Shown: piece after piece, positions 37,873-46,718 of the stretch
Layout of the letters: every line of letters starts with the position of its first letter
How positions within the stretch are numbered: position 1 is the stretch's first letter
Source: 40CM-4-68-19 sp036513415
GTDB lineage: Bacteria; Myxococcota; Myxococcia; Myxococcales; 40CM-4-68-19
Direction of reading: 5' to 3'
Assembly: GCA_036513415.1 (NCBI GenBank)
Contig: DATBZA010000158.1
Span: 61,497-125,496 of the forward strand
DNA length: 64,000 nt
Translations under genes and position numbers: made by a program
The notes under the pieces: generated by a model
What the model was told of the DNA's origin: nothing
What the model saw: the letters and a program-made list of their open reading frames with translations, nothing else
Databases searched by the model: none

Positions 37873-38910
37873 CTACTCGAAGGGTATCGTATGCAGCCGC
37901 TCCCCGTCCTCCGCCCCCAGCGTTTCGACGGCGGCTTCGGGGACCCGCACTTCCGAATCGTGGAAGGCGCAGAGCGCCCGCACCGCGCGGAAGCGGTTGC
38001 GCCCCTGCCCCCGCTCGACCGCGACGAGGCGGTCCTCGACGTCGAACGCGGAGGCCTCCGTGCCCTCCGGCAGGCGCTGGCGGGCGAGCTTGGCGCGGCG
38101 GAACCGGCGGATGGGCTCGATCAGCTCCGTCGGAGCGGAGTAATGCGGGCCTCCGTCGAACGGGTCGATGCGCTCGTCGTACCGGAAGCCGATCCGGGTC
38201 AGCATGTTCTTGGCGCCCACGCTCTCCGGTCCGACTTCGCCGATAGCGTCCTGGATCTTCTGCGAGAACAGCGTGGCGTAGATCTCGCCGGGCGGAAAGA
38301 GCTGCTGGATGAACTCCTTTTTCTCGCGGGAGAGCCGGTCGGCATCCTGGTACGACAACCCGGTGAACTTCCGCCCCAGGGCCTCCCAGAGCGGGCTCCT
38401 GCCGTCTTCTTCCAGCCGTGGCAGCAGCTCCACCAGGATCCGGTCCCGAAAGCGGGGCCGGTGCATGGCGATGCAGAGGAAGCGGACGTAGCTGAGCTGC
38501 TTTCCCGGCTTGTCCTGCCCGCGGAACTCTGGATCGACCACCAGACCGCCGATCTCCGTCGGACCGTCGAAGTTGTAACCGATGGAGAGCACGCGGTGGC
38601 GGAAGTGTCGATCCACGCTGTGGGAGTAATGCTCCTTCTCGTAGACGTCGAAGAAGATGTGCGGCGCGTCGCGGGTGCCGTGCTGGGCGATGATCAGCGA
38701 GGACCCGACGAGCTTTCCCGTCCGGGTCTCCTCCATCACGAACAGGTACTCGCGCCCGAACGGATCCCGGATGCGCCCGTCGAATGAACGCGCCGATTTT
38801 TCCAGGATCGAGCTGAGCTGCCGTTCGTCGTCCGGCAAGTTGACGGTGTCCAGCTCGGAGGCGAGCTTGCGCAGCCCTGGCAGATCGCTCCTCTGGACGT
38901 CGCGGATCAC
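37873..38910 (-). CDS. astA: Arginine N-succinyltransferase (AstA)
   Basis: 345 residues from the GTG at 38908-38910, which overlaps the upstream stop as GTGA. This matches the ~344 residues of Escherichia coli AstA. The start VIRDVQRSDLPGLRKLAS, the central LFLDP-like GGLVVDPEFRGQDKPGKQLS near residue 127, and GFRYDERIDPFDGGPHY near 245 fit the family. It transfers succinyl from succinyl-CoA to arginine (or ornithine), the first step of the AST pathway. It is coupled to an M20 peptidase upstream and AstD downstream. Confidence 0.9.
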   Translation of the reverse strand: MIRDVQRSDLPGLRKLASELDTVNLPDDERQLSSILEKSARSFDGRIRDPFGREYLFVMEETRTGKLVGSSLIIAQHGTRDAPHIFFDVYEKEHYSHSVDRHFRHRVLSIGYNFDGPTEIGGLVVDPEFRGQDKPGKQLSYVRFLCIAMHRPRFRDRILVELLPRLEEDGRSPLWEALGRKFTGLSYQDADRLSREKKEFIQQLFPPGEIYATLFSQKIQDAIGEVGPESVGAKNMLTRIGFRYDERIDPFDGGPHYSAPTELIEPIRRFRRAKLARQRLPEGTEASAFDVEDRLVAVERGQGRNRFRAVRALCAFHDSEVRVPEAAVETLGAEDGERLHTIPFE

Positions 38911-40301
38911 GTACAAGCGCAGAGCTCCACAAGAAGGGACTCGTAGAGATCGCACGCCTTCGTCAGTTGCGCCATCTCGACGCGCTCGTTGGGCGTGTGC
39001 GCGTTTCCAGTGCTCCGGCCCGGGCCGATCACGATCGCCTCGCACCCTGCGCGGGCGAAAACTCCCGCCTCCGTGCTGGTCGGTTTCGCGCGCGGCGCGG
39101 GATCGAGTCCGTAGCGGGCCAGGACGGCGCCCGCGGACTTTACCAGGGGCGAGTCGCCGGGCAGGGACATTCCCGAGGCATTGCGTTCCACCGAGATCTC
39201 CAGCTCGAGCTCGCCCTGCCCGAGCTGGGCCACCCACGCCAGGGCCGGCGCCTTGAAGGCCTCGACCAGCGCGTCCGGATCGTGGCCCGGCAAGAGGCGC
39301 GCATCCAGTTGGACGGAGACCGCGCCGTCGGCGCTCTCCAGGACGTTGAGCCCTCCGACCGCGCCCGCCGGATCGAAGCGCGGATCGCTCCCGGCCGGAA
39401 GCGTCCGCTGCCAGAGCTCCTCCAGCGCCGAAGCGGTGGCGAGGGCGCGCCAGAGGTTGGCCTGCGGGGGCCGCGGCGGCAGGAACGTCGTCTGCTGGGG
39501 CTCCGGTTGGCCCTTCTCGCGCGGCGCGGGCACCTCCAGGCTGCAGCTCGCCGGAACGACGTTGGTCCCCGAACCGCCCTTCGCCGCCACCACCGCCGAA
39601 CCCGACGATTTGACCCAGGCAAGGGCTTTCAGGATCGCGTTGTCCCCCAGGTGTGGCGTCGAGCTGTGCGCCGCTTTCCCGGCGAAGTGCAGCTGTTCTA
39701 CGCCTGGGCCGTCCGTGTTGACCGGACGCGCCTTGCGATCGCGGATGGTACAGCGCACCACCAAGTATCCCTTGTGGGCGGAGATGATCTGGAGCTCGCT
39801 CGGCTCGCCGCACAGCACCTGCGCCGGCGCGACCTCGTGAAACAGGTCGCTCTGGGTGAAATGCCTCGCGCCGCGCAGCCCCACCTCTTCGCCGAACGTG
39901 CCCAGGAGCCAGAACGGGCGCCGAGCCCTGCGCCCTTGCAGCCGCCGCGCTGCCTCCGCCTTGCAGAGCGCGTCCAGCTTCACGTCGGCGACGCCGAGGC
40001 CGTACAGGAAGCCATCGCGCTCCGTGAGCGTCCAGGGATCCGTCTGCCATCGTTCGCGGGGACCCGGCGGCACGGTATCGAGATGCGTCACCAGAAGCAC
40101 CCCGCCCGGGCCCTGGGTCCCGCCGCCGGGCCCGCCCAGGAGGTTGACATGGACCTGCTCGACCACTTGCCTGCGCACCGGGAGGCCGGCATGCTCCCAT
40201 AGCGACTCCAGGAGGTCGGCCGCCCGCTGCGTCCCCTGGGACGACACGGTATCGGCAGCGATGAGCTTCCGCGCCAGCTCGAGAAAGCCCTTGGACAGCA
40301 T
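38907..40301 (-). CDS. M20-family metallopeptidase/deacylase (ArgE/DapE-like)
   Basis: 464 residues. Di-zinc ligands of the family are seen in LLVTHLDTVPPG near residue 69, the GVADVKLDA segment near 103 (normally GxxDMKG), FGEEVGLRG near 137 and the C-terminal NAHTPNERV near 441. A dimerisation lid lies between. Such enzymes hydrolyse N-acyl amino acids or dipeptides. As first gene of the unit with astA and astD, a role as desuccinylase or deacylase in arginine breakdown, replacing AstE, is plausible but inferred. The KAAHSSTPHLGDNA segment supports a DapE/ArgE-like substrate pocket. Confidence 0.85.
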   Translation of the reverse strand: MLSKGFLELARKLIAADTVSSQGTQRAADLLESLWEHAGLPVRRQVVEQVHVNLLGGPGGGTQGPGGVLLVTHLDTVPPGPRERWQTDPWTLTERDGFLYGLGVADVKLDALCKAEAARRLQGRRARRPFWLLGTFGEEVGLRGARHFTQSDLFHEVAPAQVLCGEPSELQIISAHKGYLVVRCTIRDRKARPVNTDGPGVEQLHFAGKAAHSSTPHLGDNAILKALAWVKSSGSAVVAAKGGSGTNVVPASCSLEVPAPREKGQPEPQQTTFLPPRPPQANLWRALATASALEELWQRTLPAGSDPRFDPAGAVGGLNVLESADGAVSVQLDARLLPGHDPDALVEAFKAPALAWVAQLGQGELELEISVERNASGMSLPGDSPLVKSAGAVLARYGLDPAPRAKPTSTEAGVFARAGCEAIVIGPGRSTGNAHTPNERVEMAQLTKACDLYESLLVELCACT

Positions 40302-40388
40302 GGGGCGCTCCGTCTGTCACGGACGCTGCCGCAGGTCAACCACGTGGCTAGGTTTTCACCCGACACTTTTCGGGAAGGGAGTGGGGCA

Positions 40389-40967
40389 ATGGAAGATCCG
40401 AAGGCGACGCCGTTTCTGACCGACATCAAGGAGTTGCAGCGCCGCGCGCGGGAGCACGTGGAGAGGGGCGCGGTGACGCCCGCCTACCGTGGCGACGTCG
40501 AGCTCGCGGTCAAGCTCCTGAACGAGGCGCTGGCGACGGAGATCGTCTGCGTGCTGCGCTACCGGCGGCACTACTTCATGGCGACCGGGATCCACTCCCA
40601 GGCGGTGGCGGCCGAGTTCCTGGAGCACGCCGAGCAGGAGCAGGAGCACGGCGACAAGATCGCGGAACGCATCCGGCAACTGGGCGGCGCGCCCGACTTC
40701 AACCCGGAGGGGCTGCTGTCCAGGAGCCACGCGCAGTACGCCGAGGGAAACTCGCTGATCGACATGATCAAGGAGGACTTGATCGCGGAGAGGATCGCCA
40801 TCGAGTCGTACACGGAGATGATCCGGTACTTCGGCGACAACGATCCCACTTCCCGGCGGCTGATGGAGTCCGTGCTCGAGCAGGAGGAGGAGCATGCGGA
40901 CGACATGGCGACGCTGCTGGAGGCGCTCGATCCAAGGGAGCCGGAGGCGGACGGAGTGAGGCACTGA
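40389..40967 (+). CDS. Ferritin-like/bacterioferritin-family protein
   Basis: 192 residues from the ATG at 40389, preceded by a purine-rich GGGAAGGGAG stretch; a longer frame upstream lacks support. Four-helix-bundle ligands appear as LNEALATEIVCVLRYRRHY near residue 39, EFLEHAEQEQEHGDKIAERI near 74, EDLIAERIAIESYTEMIRYF near 121 and LEQEEEHADDM near 158. This E-x6-Y / E-x2-H pattern binds a di-iron centre. It may store iron or protect DNA; it lacks an obvious haem-binding methionine. Divergent from the M20 peptidase gene. Confidence 0.87.
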   Translation: MEDPKATPFLTDIKELQRRAREHVERGAVTPAYRGDVELAVKLLNEALATEIVCVLRYRRHYFMATGIHSQAVAAEFLEHAEQEQEHGDKIAERIRQLGGAPDFNPEGLLSRSHAQYAEGNSLIDMIKEDLIAERIAIESYTEMIRYFGDNDPTSRRLMESVLEQEEEHADDMATLLEALDPREPEADGVRH

Positions 40968-40973
40968 AGCTGC

Positions 40974-41012
40974 AGATCAAACGCAGAGCACGCCGAGCAC
41001 GCCGAGGTTTGG
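40974..41012 (+). repeat. MITE-like element, single end (copy C)
   Basis: AGATCAAACGCAGAGCACGC followed by two more CGAGCACGC-type units and GAGGTTTGG matches the terminal repeat of copies A and B, but no opposite end is found nearby. It starts 6 bases after the ferritin stop and runs into the 5' end of dtd. Confidence 0.75.
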
Positions 41013-41025
41013 TATGGGTTGCGGC

Positions 41026-41475
41026 GTGCGGGCGGTGGTGCAGCGAGTGAGTGAAGGCTCGGTGGTGGTTGACGGCAAGGTGACTGGTGCCGTCGGGCAA
41101 GGGCTTTGTGTGCTCGTCGGTGTCGGGCAGGGGGATTCCGAGGAGGATGCGCGGTGGCTCGCGGACAAGGTGGTCGACCTGCGTGTGTTCGAGGATGAGC
41201 AGGGGAAGATGAATCGGTCCGTGCTGGATGTCCGCGGAGGGGTCCTGGCCATTTCGCAGTTCACGTTGTTCGGGGATGCCCGAAAGGGGACCCGGCCGGG
41301 TTTCGTCGATGCGGCAAGGCCGGAGGTGGCGCAGCCGCTCTATGCGAAGTTCTGCGAGCAGGTGCGGGCACGCGGGGTGGAGGTCGGCGAGGGAGTCTTT
41401 CGGGCGACCATGGAGGTGCGGATCGTCAATGAGGGGCCGGTGACGTTGCTGCTGGATTCGAAGAAGTTATTCTGA
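41026..41475 (+). CDS. dtd: D-aminoacyl-tRNA deacylase
   Basis: About 149 residues from the GTG at 41026; an ATG at 41014 would add MGCG. The family begins (M/V)RAVVQRV, which matches the GTG, and the four extra codons lie at the edge of a repeat end, so the GTG is preferred. The SQFTLFGDARKGTRPGF catalytic segment near residue 74 and VNEGPVTLLLDS near the end are typical. The enzyme removes D-amino acids from tRNA. The HIT gene follows after 4 bases. Confidence 0.95.
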   Translation: MRAVVQRVSEGSVVVDGKVTGAVGQGLCVLVGVGQGDSEEDARWLADKVVDLRVFEDEQGKMNRSVLDVRGGVLAISQFTLFGDARKGTRPGFVDAARPEVAQPLYAKFCEQVRARGVEVGEGVFRATMEVRIVNEGPVTLLLDSKKLF

Positions 41476-41479
41476 GCCC

Positions 41480-41818
41480 ATGGACGACTGCGTCTTCTGC
41501 AAGATCGTGGCGGGGAAGATCCCGGCGAAGAAGGTGGCCGAGAACGAGGGCGCGATCGCGTTTCCGGACATCAATCCCTGCATGCCGGTGCATGTGTTGG
41601 TGATCCCGAAGAAGCATGTGGCGTCGCTGAACGAGGTCGGCGACGGAAGCGTGATGGCCCCGGTGTTCGCGCTCGCCGAGCAGGTGGCGCGTCAGCAGGG
41701 TCTCGACAAGACCGGCTGGCGAGCGGTGATCAACACCGGTCCCGATGCCAACCAGGTGGTGTTCCACATCCACCTTCATGTCCTGGGTGGGCGCAAGATG
41801 GGGTGGCCGCCGGGATGA
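41480..41818 (+). CDS. HIT-family nucleotide hydrolase (HinT-like)
   Basis: 112 residues. The N-terminal CVFCKIVAGKIPAKKV carries the family's zinc-type Cys pair, and the catalytic histidine triad is HIHLHVL near residue 95. HinT enzymes hydrolyse nucleoside phosphoramidates. It lies 4 bases behind dtd and is probably co-transcribed. Confidence 0.95.
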   Translation: MDDCVFCKIVAGKIPAKKVAENEGAIAFPDINPCMPVHVLVIPKKHVASLNEVGDGSVMAPVFALAEQVARQQGLDKTGWRAVINTGPDANQVVFHIHLHVLGGRKMGWPPG

Positions 41819-41864
41819 TGCGAGCGTTCCCCCTGCCAATCGCAACTTAGATGGGATTAGGTTG

Positions 41865-41893
41865 TTGACTAAATTTAGTGATCAGCATAAACA
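41865..41893 (+). promoter_or_regulatory. Promoter with internal palindrome before the AAA ATPase gene
   Basis: TTGACT (41865-41870), 17-base spacer, TAAACA (41888-41893) in a markedly AT-rich stretch. The perfect 12-bp palindrome ACTAAATTTAGT (41868-41879) overlaps the -35 box and spacer, where a repressor could bind. Initiation near 41900 would coincide with the ATG, giving a leaderless message. Confidence 0.55.
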
Positions 41894-41899
41894 AACCTC

Positions 41900-43114
41900 A
41901 TGAGTTCCATCTTTCAGAACCCATTTCGACCGGGCGCCGGACATCCTCCCCCGTACCTCGCGGGACGTGGCGACGAACGAAAAGAGTTTGAGAAGCTCCT
42001 GGATCAGGAAGTTGTGCTGCAAAACTTGGTTCTGACTGGTCTGCGTGGCGTCGGCAAAACGGTCTTGCTCGATACCTTCAAGCCCGTCGCTCTCGCGAAG
42101 GGGTGGCTGTGGGTGGGCGCCGACTTGTCCGAGTCAACCAGCATCTCTGAAGAGGCAATCGCTATCAGGCTGATGACGGACCTGGCCGTAATCACCCGCG
42201 GGTTCACGAGGCCAACCGCACCCGGAAAGACTCTCGGGTTTGGAGCTACACGGACGAAGATCGACACTCCAATCACGTACGAAGTCCTTCGCAAGATCTA
42301 TGAGGACACACCGGGGCTTGTTGCCGACAAGCTGAAAGCTGTTCTCGAGCTCGCCTGGCAATGCGTCGGGGTCGCGAAGAGCCACGGGATTGTGTTCGCA
42401 TACGACGAGGCACAAAACCTCTCCGACCAGGCATCGCGAGATCAATTTCCCTTGTCGCTCCTGCTCGACGTCTTCCAATCGGTGCAGAAGAAGGGCATGC
42501 GGCTCATGCTGGTCCTCGTAGGTCTCCCGACGCTCTTTCCCAAGCTCGTCGAAGCGAGAACCTTTTCGGAACGGATGTTCCGGGTCTTGTTCCTGACTCG
42601 ACTGGAGGACCCGGACAGCGAGGACGCCATTCGCAAACCCATGGAGCATCCGAAATGCCCCGCCCAGCTGGACGCAGCCTCCGTCAAACTGATCGTGAAA
42701 ACATCCGGCGGTTATCCCTACTTCATCCAGTTCATTTGCCGCGAGGTTTTCGACATCATCGTGTCCGACATGCGCCGAGGCGCGCCAACCTCGCGCATCC
42801 CGGTCCAAGAGATCGTTGGCAAACTCGACACGGACTTCTTTGCAGGGCGGTGGGCTCGTGCAACCGACAGACAGCGTGATCTGCTCATCGTCGTGGCGCG
42901 ACTCGAGAGTCATGATGACGAGTTCACCGTGCAGGAGATCGTCGAGAAGTCGAAGGAGGTACTCGACAAGCCATTCAGTAGCAGTCACACGAATCAGATC
43001 CTTGCGGCGCTCGCGGGCGCGGGCCTTGTCTACAAGAACCGCCACGGCAGGTATTCCTTTGCGGTGCCGCTATTCGGTGAGTTCATCCTCCGCCAACTTG
43101 AGGAGATGAGATGA
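41900..43114 (+). CDS. AAA-type ATP-binding protein with winged-helix C-terminus
   Basis: 404 residues. The opening NPFRPGAGHPPPYLAGR is followed by Walker A GLRGVGKT near residue 47, Walker B-like GIVFAYDEAQN near 163 and a sensor-like VLVGLPTLF near 203. The last 90 residues (DRQRDLLIVVARL to GRYSFAVPLFGEFI) look like a winged helix. This layout resembles the STAND/Orc1-Cdc6-like P-loop ATPases. The gene is noticeably less GC-rich than its neighbours, has its own AT-rich promoter and no operon partner, which suggests transfer. The role is unknown; defence, signalling or plasmid-type maintenance are all possible. Confidence 0.8.
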   Translation: MSSIFQNPFRPGAGHPPPYLAGRGDERKEFEKLLDQEVVLQNLVLTGLRGVGKTVLLDTFKPVALAKGWLWVGADLSESTSISEEAIAIRLMTDLAVITRGFTRPTAPGKTLGFGATRTKIDTPITYEVLRKIYEDTPGLVADKLKAVLELAWQCVGVAKSHGIVFAYDEAQNLSDQASRDQFPLSLLLDVFQSVQKKGMRLMLVLVGLPTLFPKLVEARTFSERMFRVLFLTRLEDPDSEDAIRKPMEHPKCPAQLDAASVKLIVKTSGGYPYFIQFICREVFDIIVSDMRRGAPTSRIPVQEIVGKLDTDFFAGRWARATDRQRDLLIVVARLESHDDEFTVQEIVEKSKEVLDKPFSSSHTNQILAALAGAGLVYKNRHGRYSFAVPLFGEFILRQLEEMR

Positions 43115-43182
43115 GCGGCGGGGAAGCACTTGCCGGGCGTGATCCCCTTCCCTGTGTTCCTTCTAGGGATGCGGGCTGGACG

Positions 43183-44328
43183 TTACGAAAAGGCGTCGAG
43201 ACCGGTGATGTGCTTGCCGAGCACGAGGGTGTGCACGTCGTGGGTGCCCTCGTAGGTCTTGACCGTCTCTAGATTGAGCAGATGGCGGATGGGCGGGTAG
43301 GCGAGCGTGATTCCGTTCGCGCCGAGCAGATCGCGCGCGCTGCGGGCGGCCTCGAGCGCCATCGCCGCGTGCGCGCGCTTGGCGAAGCTGACCTGCACCG
43401 GCGTCAGCGCATTCCTTTCCTTCAGGCGCGCCAGCTGGACGCAGGCGAGTTGGGCGAGGCCGATGTCCGTGTACATCCGGGCGAGCTTCTCCTGCACCAG
43501 CTGGAACGCGCCCAGGGGCTTGCCGAACTGCTTCCGTTCCTTGACGTAGTCGCGCGCGGCCGCAAAGCACGCCGTCGCCGCGCCGACGGCGCCCCAGGCG
43601 ATCCCGTAGCGCGCTTCGTTGAGGCACTTGAGCGCCGCCCCCAGCCCGGTGGCTCCCGGAAGCGGCTCGCCGACCGCGCCATCGAGCATCAGCTCCGCCG
43701 AATCCGACGCCCGGAGCGACATCTTCCCCGGGATCGGCCGGGCTTGGAATTGTCCCCGCTCGACCAAAAACCCCCTGATGCTGCGCGCGTCGTCCCCACC
43801 CGCCTTGGCCCAGACCACCGCCACCTCCGCCTTGTTGCCGTTGGTGGCCCAGCGCTTCTGCCCGGTCAGCCTCCACGAGGCTCCTTCCGGAACGGCCCGG
43901 GTTTGCAGCGATGCCGGGTCGCTGCCCGAGAGCGGCTCCGTCAGCGCGAAGCACCCCAGCGCCTCCCCGCTTCGCAAGCGCGGCAGCCACTTCGCCTTCT
44001 GCTCCGGGGAACCCAGGGCGTGGATGGGCCACATCACCAGCGAGGTCTGGACGCTCGCGCAGGAGCGAAAGCCGGAATCCGCGCGCTCGATCTCCTGCAT
44101 CATCAGGCCGTACGCCATCGGGCCCAGGTGGATGGAGGCGCCGAAAGCGCCCATCTGCGCCAGGGCGGACACGGCGGCGTCGGGCATCTCGCCCTTCTCG
44201 AAGGCGCCGGCGGCGAGGGGCAGGAGTCTCTCGTCGGTGGCTCGCGCCGCGGCGTCGCGCAAGGAACGTTCGGAGGCGCTCAGGAGCGACGACGCCTCGA
44301 GCGGATCGAGCTCGGCATGACAGTTCAT
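43183..44328 (-). CDS. gcdH: Glutaryl-CoA dehydrogenase-like acyl-CoA dehydrogenase
   Basis: 381 residues, an FAD flavoprotein. LTEPLSGSDPASLQT near residue 133 and WATNGNKAEVAVVWA near 163 bind flavin and substrate, and the catalytic Glu lies in TYEGTHDVHTLVLGKHITG near 356. That segment, with the terminal ITGLDAF, is characteristic of glutaryl-CoA dehydrogenase, which makes crotonyl-CoA from glutaryl-CoA in lysine, tryptophan and benzoate breakdown. No pathway partner is adjacent. The 68 bases downstream of the ATPase gene hold no clear signal. Confidence 0.9.
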   Translation of the reverse strand: MNCHAELDPLEASSLLSASERSLRDAAARATDERLLPLAAGAFEKGEMPDAAVSALAQMGAFGASIHLGPMAYGLMMQEIERADSGFRSCASVQTSLVMWPIHALGSPEQKAKWLPRLRSGEALGCFALTEPLSGSDPASLQTRAVPEGASWRLTGQKRWATNGNKAEVAVVWAKAGGDDARSIRGFLVERGQFQARPIPGKMSLRASDSAELMLDGAVGEPLPGATGLGAALKCLNEARYGIAWGAVGAATACFAAARDYVKERKQFGKPLGAFQLVQEKLARMYTDIGLAQLACVQLARLKERNALTPVQVSFAKRAHAAMALEAARSARDLLGANGITLAYPPIRHLLNLETVKTYEGTHDVHTLVLGKHITGLDAFS

Positions 44329-44444
44329 GCCTTCACTCTATCGCCGAACCAGACGGGGCGATCGCCCGCTCGGACGTCGCCGTCCGACGCCCCCCGGCTC
44401 TCCTCCATTGACGCCCCCGGCCAGTTCAGTCTACGTAGCGGCGA

Positions 44445-45983
44445 TTGTCGACAGAAGCGCATAGCGTGGAGCCGAGCGCCAAGGCGCCGCCCGAAATTCC
44501 CGAAGACCTCCTCGATCCCGACGCGGTCAAGGTGGTGCGCCGGCTGCGGCGGGCCGGACACCAGGCCTACCTCGTCGGGGGCTGCGTCCGCGATCTGCTG
44601 CTCGGAATCCGCCCCAAGGACTTCGACGTCGCCACCAGCGCGCACCCCAACCAGGTCAAGGACACGTTCCGCAACTCGCGCCTGATCGGCCGCCGCTTCC
44701 GCCTCGCGCACGTCTTCTTCCGCGGCGGCAAGATCATCGAGGTCTCCACCTTCCGCGCCAATCCCCTGGACGAGCTGCAGGACCTTCCCCGGGATCTCCT
44801 CATCCGCCATGACAACGTGTTCGGGAACGCGGAGGAGGACGCGCGACGGCGCGACTTCACCATCAACGGCCTCTTCTACGACGTGGACGAAGGCCGGGTG
44901 ATCGACTACGTCGGCGGGAAGGAGGATCTCCGCGCGCGCCTGGTGCACACCATCGGCAACCCCGACGTGCGCATGCGCGAAGACCCCGTGCGCATCCTGC
45001 GCGCCATCCGGTTCGCCGCGAAGTGCGCCTTCGACCTCGAGCCGAACACGCGGGCCGCGATGAAGGCTCACGTGCACGAGATCCCGCGCTGCGCGCCCCC
45101 GCGGGTGCTCGAGGAGGTCCTCAAGCTGATCCGCTCCGGGGCCTCCCGCCGCTCCTTCGAGCTGCTTCGCGAAGTCGGAGCGCTGCGGATCCTGCTGCCT
45201 CCCGTGGCTGCCTACCTCGAACGCCGCGGAGAGGAGGAAGCGGAGCGCCACCTGCGGGCGCTCGAGGCGCTCGATGCGCACGTGCGCGTCGGCGAGATCC
45301 CCTCCGACGCAGTCCTGCTGGCGACCCTCCTCGCTCCGCTCCCCAGGGAGCCGGCGCGCCGTGGGCCGCTTCCGAAGGCGTCGCAGGTCCAGGAGCCGCC
45401 CCCGGCCGCCGAGAAGGACGACGACGAGCTCGAACGTGAGCTGAGCGCGCTGGAGGCGTCCGCCGAGGCCCCGGAAGCCGAAGACCCGACGCAGGCGCCC
45501 CTGCCGGAGGGCGCGCTGCGGGAGGCGGCGGAGATCCACGACGAGCGCCTGGGCAATCCCGCGTTCGCGGGGACCGCCGACGTGCAGGCGTGGAGCCTGC
45601 CGCAGGACGTCGTCGCTCCGGAGGTCGTCCTGTCCGAGATGGTGCGGACCGCGCGGTTGCCGCGCCGCATCGCCGAGCGGGCCCGCATGATCCTGCTCGC
45701 GCAGCCGATCCTCTCCGGGGAGCGCCGGCGGCGGCGATCGTCGCCCCAGGCGTTCGCGCGGCAGAGCTACTTTCCCGAAGCGCTCGCCGTCTTCGAGCTC
45801 TCCGTCGCCGGCACCAGCCAGGGCCATGAGCAACTGGCCCGATGGCAGCAGACGTTCGCGGGGCAGGATCTCTCCCACGTGCCCGCGGGCGAGGAGCGAG
45901 GCGGGAGCGGTCCGCCCAAGCGGCGCGGCCGGGGCGGCCGGAGGCGCCGGGGCCGCGGGCAAGGCAAGGCCCGCGGGAGGTGA
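44445..45983 (+). CDS. pcnB: Poly(A) polymerase/CCA-adding-type nucleotidyltransferase
   Basis: Up to 512 residues. The start is uncertain: TTG at 44445 or GTG at 44466, neither with a strong ribosome site. The class II nucleotidyltransferase head has AYLVGGCVRDLLLG near 42, DFDVATSAHP near 59, and RRDFTINGLFYD near 135; the neck helps tRNA/RNA binding (REDPVRILRAIRFAAKCAFD). The second half is longer than in CCA enzymes, and the tail ends in an Arg/Gly-rich string (RGRGGRRRRGRGQGKARGR) like the basic tails of PcnB. PcnB adds 3' poly(A) that marks RNA for decay. Confidence 0.88.
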   Translation: MSTEAHSVEPSAKAPPEIPEDLLDPDAVKVVRRLRRAGHQAYLVGGCVRDLLLGIRPKDFDVATSAHPNQVKDTFRNSRLIGRRFRLAHVFFRGGKIIEVSTFRANPLDELQDLPRDLLIRHDNVFGNAEEDARRRDFTINGLFYDVDEGRVIDYVGGKEDLRARLVHTIGNPDVRMREDPVRILRAIRFAAKCAFDLEPNTRAAMKAHVHEIPRCAPPRVLEEVLKLIRSGASRRSFELLREVGALRILLPPVAAYLERRGEEEAERHLRALEALDAHVRVGEIPSDAVLLATLLAPLPREPARRGPLPKASQVQEPPPAAEKDDDELERELSALEASAEAPEAEDPTQAPLPEGALREAAEIHDERLGNPAFAGTADVQAWSLPQDVVAPEVVLSEMVRTARLPRRIAERARMILLAQPILSGERRRRRSSPQAFARQSYFPEALAVFELSVAGTSQGHEQLARWQQTFAGQDLSHVPAGEERGGSGPPKRRGRGGRRRRGRGQGKARGR

Positions 45984-45986
45984 TCC

Positions 45987-46718
45987 TCACGCGCACGCGT
46001 CGACCAGGATCCGGGCTACTCCTTCGGGGTTGTCGAGCGGGAGGAAATGGCCGCCGGGCAGGATCGTGAGTTCGACCTCGAGCGCCCGGGCCAGCGGACG
46101 GCCGACGGTCTCCACGGGCAAGTACTCGTCCTGCTCGCCCCAGATCACGCGAACCGGAACCTTGGAGAGGCGCAAGCGCGCGGTCATCCCCTCGGTTTGC
46201 CGCGGATCGAGACATCGCGCCGCGTGGATCAAGCGCTTGCCGCCCTCTTCTCCCGAGAACGCGCCGAGAAGGTCGCGGATGGGGCGCAGCCGCCGGGCGA
46301 GCACCGGCTGCAGGCGCGCCGCCTGCGCCGGGTCCCAGTCGCGGATGCTCGCCACCGCACCCATCGCCCACTCGGTCTCATAGACGCCGTCCATCAGCAC
46401 CAGCTCACGGACCCGCTCCGGCCACAGGACGGTCAGGATCTGCGCCGCCGCGGTCCCCACGTCGTGGGCGATGAGCGTGACGCGGTCGATCCCGCGCTCG
46501 TCGAGCAAATCCATGAGCCAGCGGGCCTGGTTCTCCATCCCGACGTCGGGAGCGCCGGGAGAGTCGCCGTAGCCGACCAGATCCGGGGCCAGGACGCGCA
46601 ACCCGACGGCGGCGAGCCGCGGGAACACGCCCTTCCACAGCCGGCGGGTGGTCGGGAACCCGTGCACGAGCAGGGCCGGGGCCCCGCTTCCGCGATCGTC
46701 GAGCGCGAACCGGGTCAT
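45987..46718 (-). CDS. Alpha/beta hydrolase with Asp nucleophile (epoxide hydrolase/dehalogenase type)
   Basis: 243 residues. LLVHGFPTTRRLWKGV near residue 16 carries the oxyanion HGFP, and the elbow is LIAHDVGTAAAQ near 102 with Asp where lipases have Ser, as in epoxide hydrolases and haloalkane/haloacetate dehalogenases. The general-base His is in GGHFLPLDNP near 223. The lid is short, and the tyrosines of epoxide hydrolases cannot be assigned with certainty. It is coupled by a 4-base overlap to a CoA ligase and closes the second Liv cluster, so it may process the imported compound. Confidence 0.8.
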   Translation of the reverse strand: MTRFALDDRGSGAPALLVHGFPTTRRLWKGVFPRLAAVGLRVLAPDLVGYGDSPGAPDVGMENQARWLMDLLDERGIDRVTLIAHDVGTAAAQILTVLWPERVRELVLMDGVYETEWAMGAVASIRDWDPAQAARLQPVLARRLRPIRDLLGAFSGEEGGKRLIHAARCLDPRQTEGMTARLRLSKVPVRVIWGEQDEYLPVETVGRPLARALEVELTILPGGHFLPLDNPEGVARILVDACA

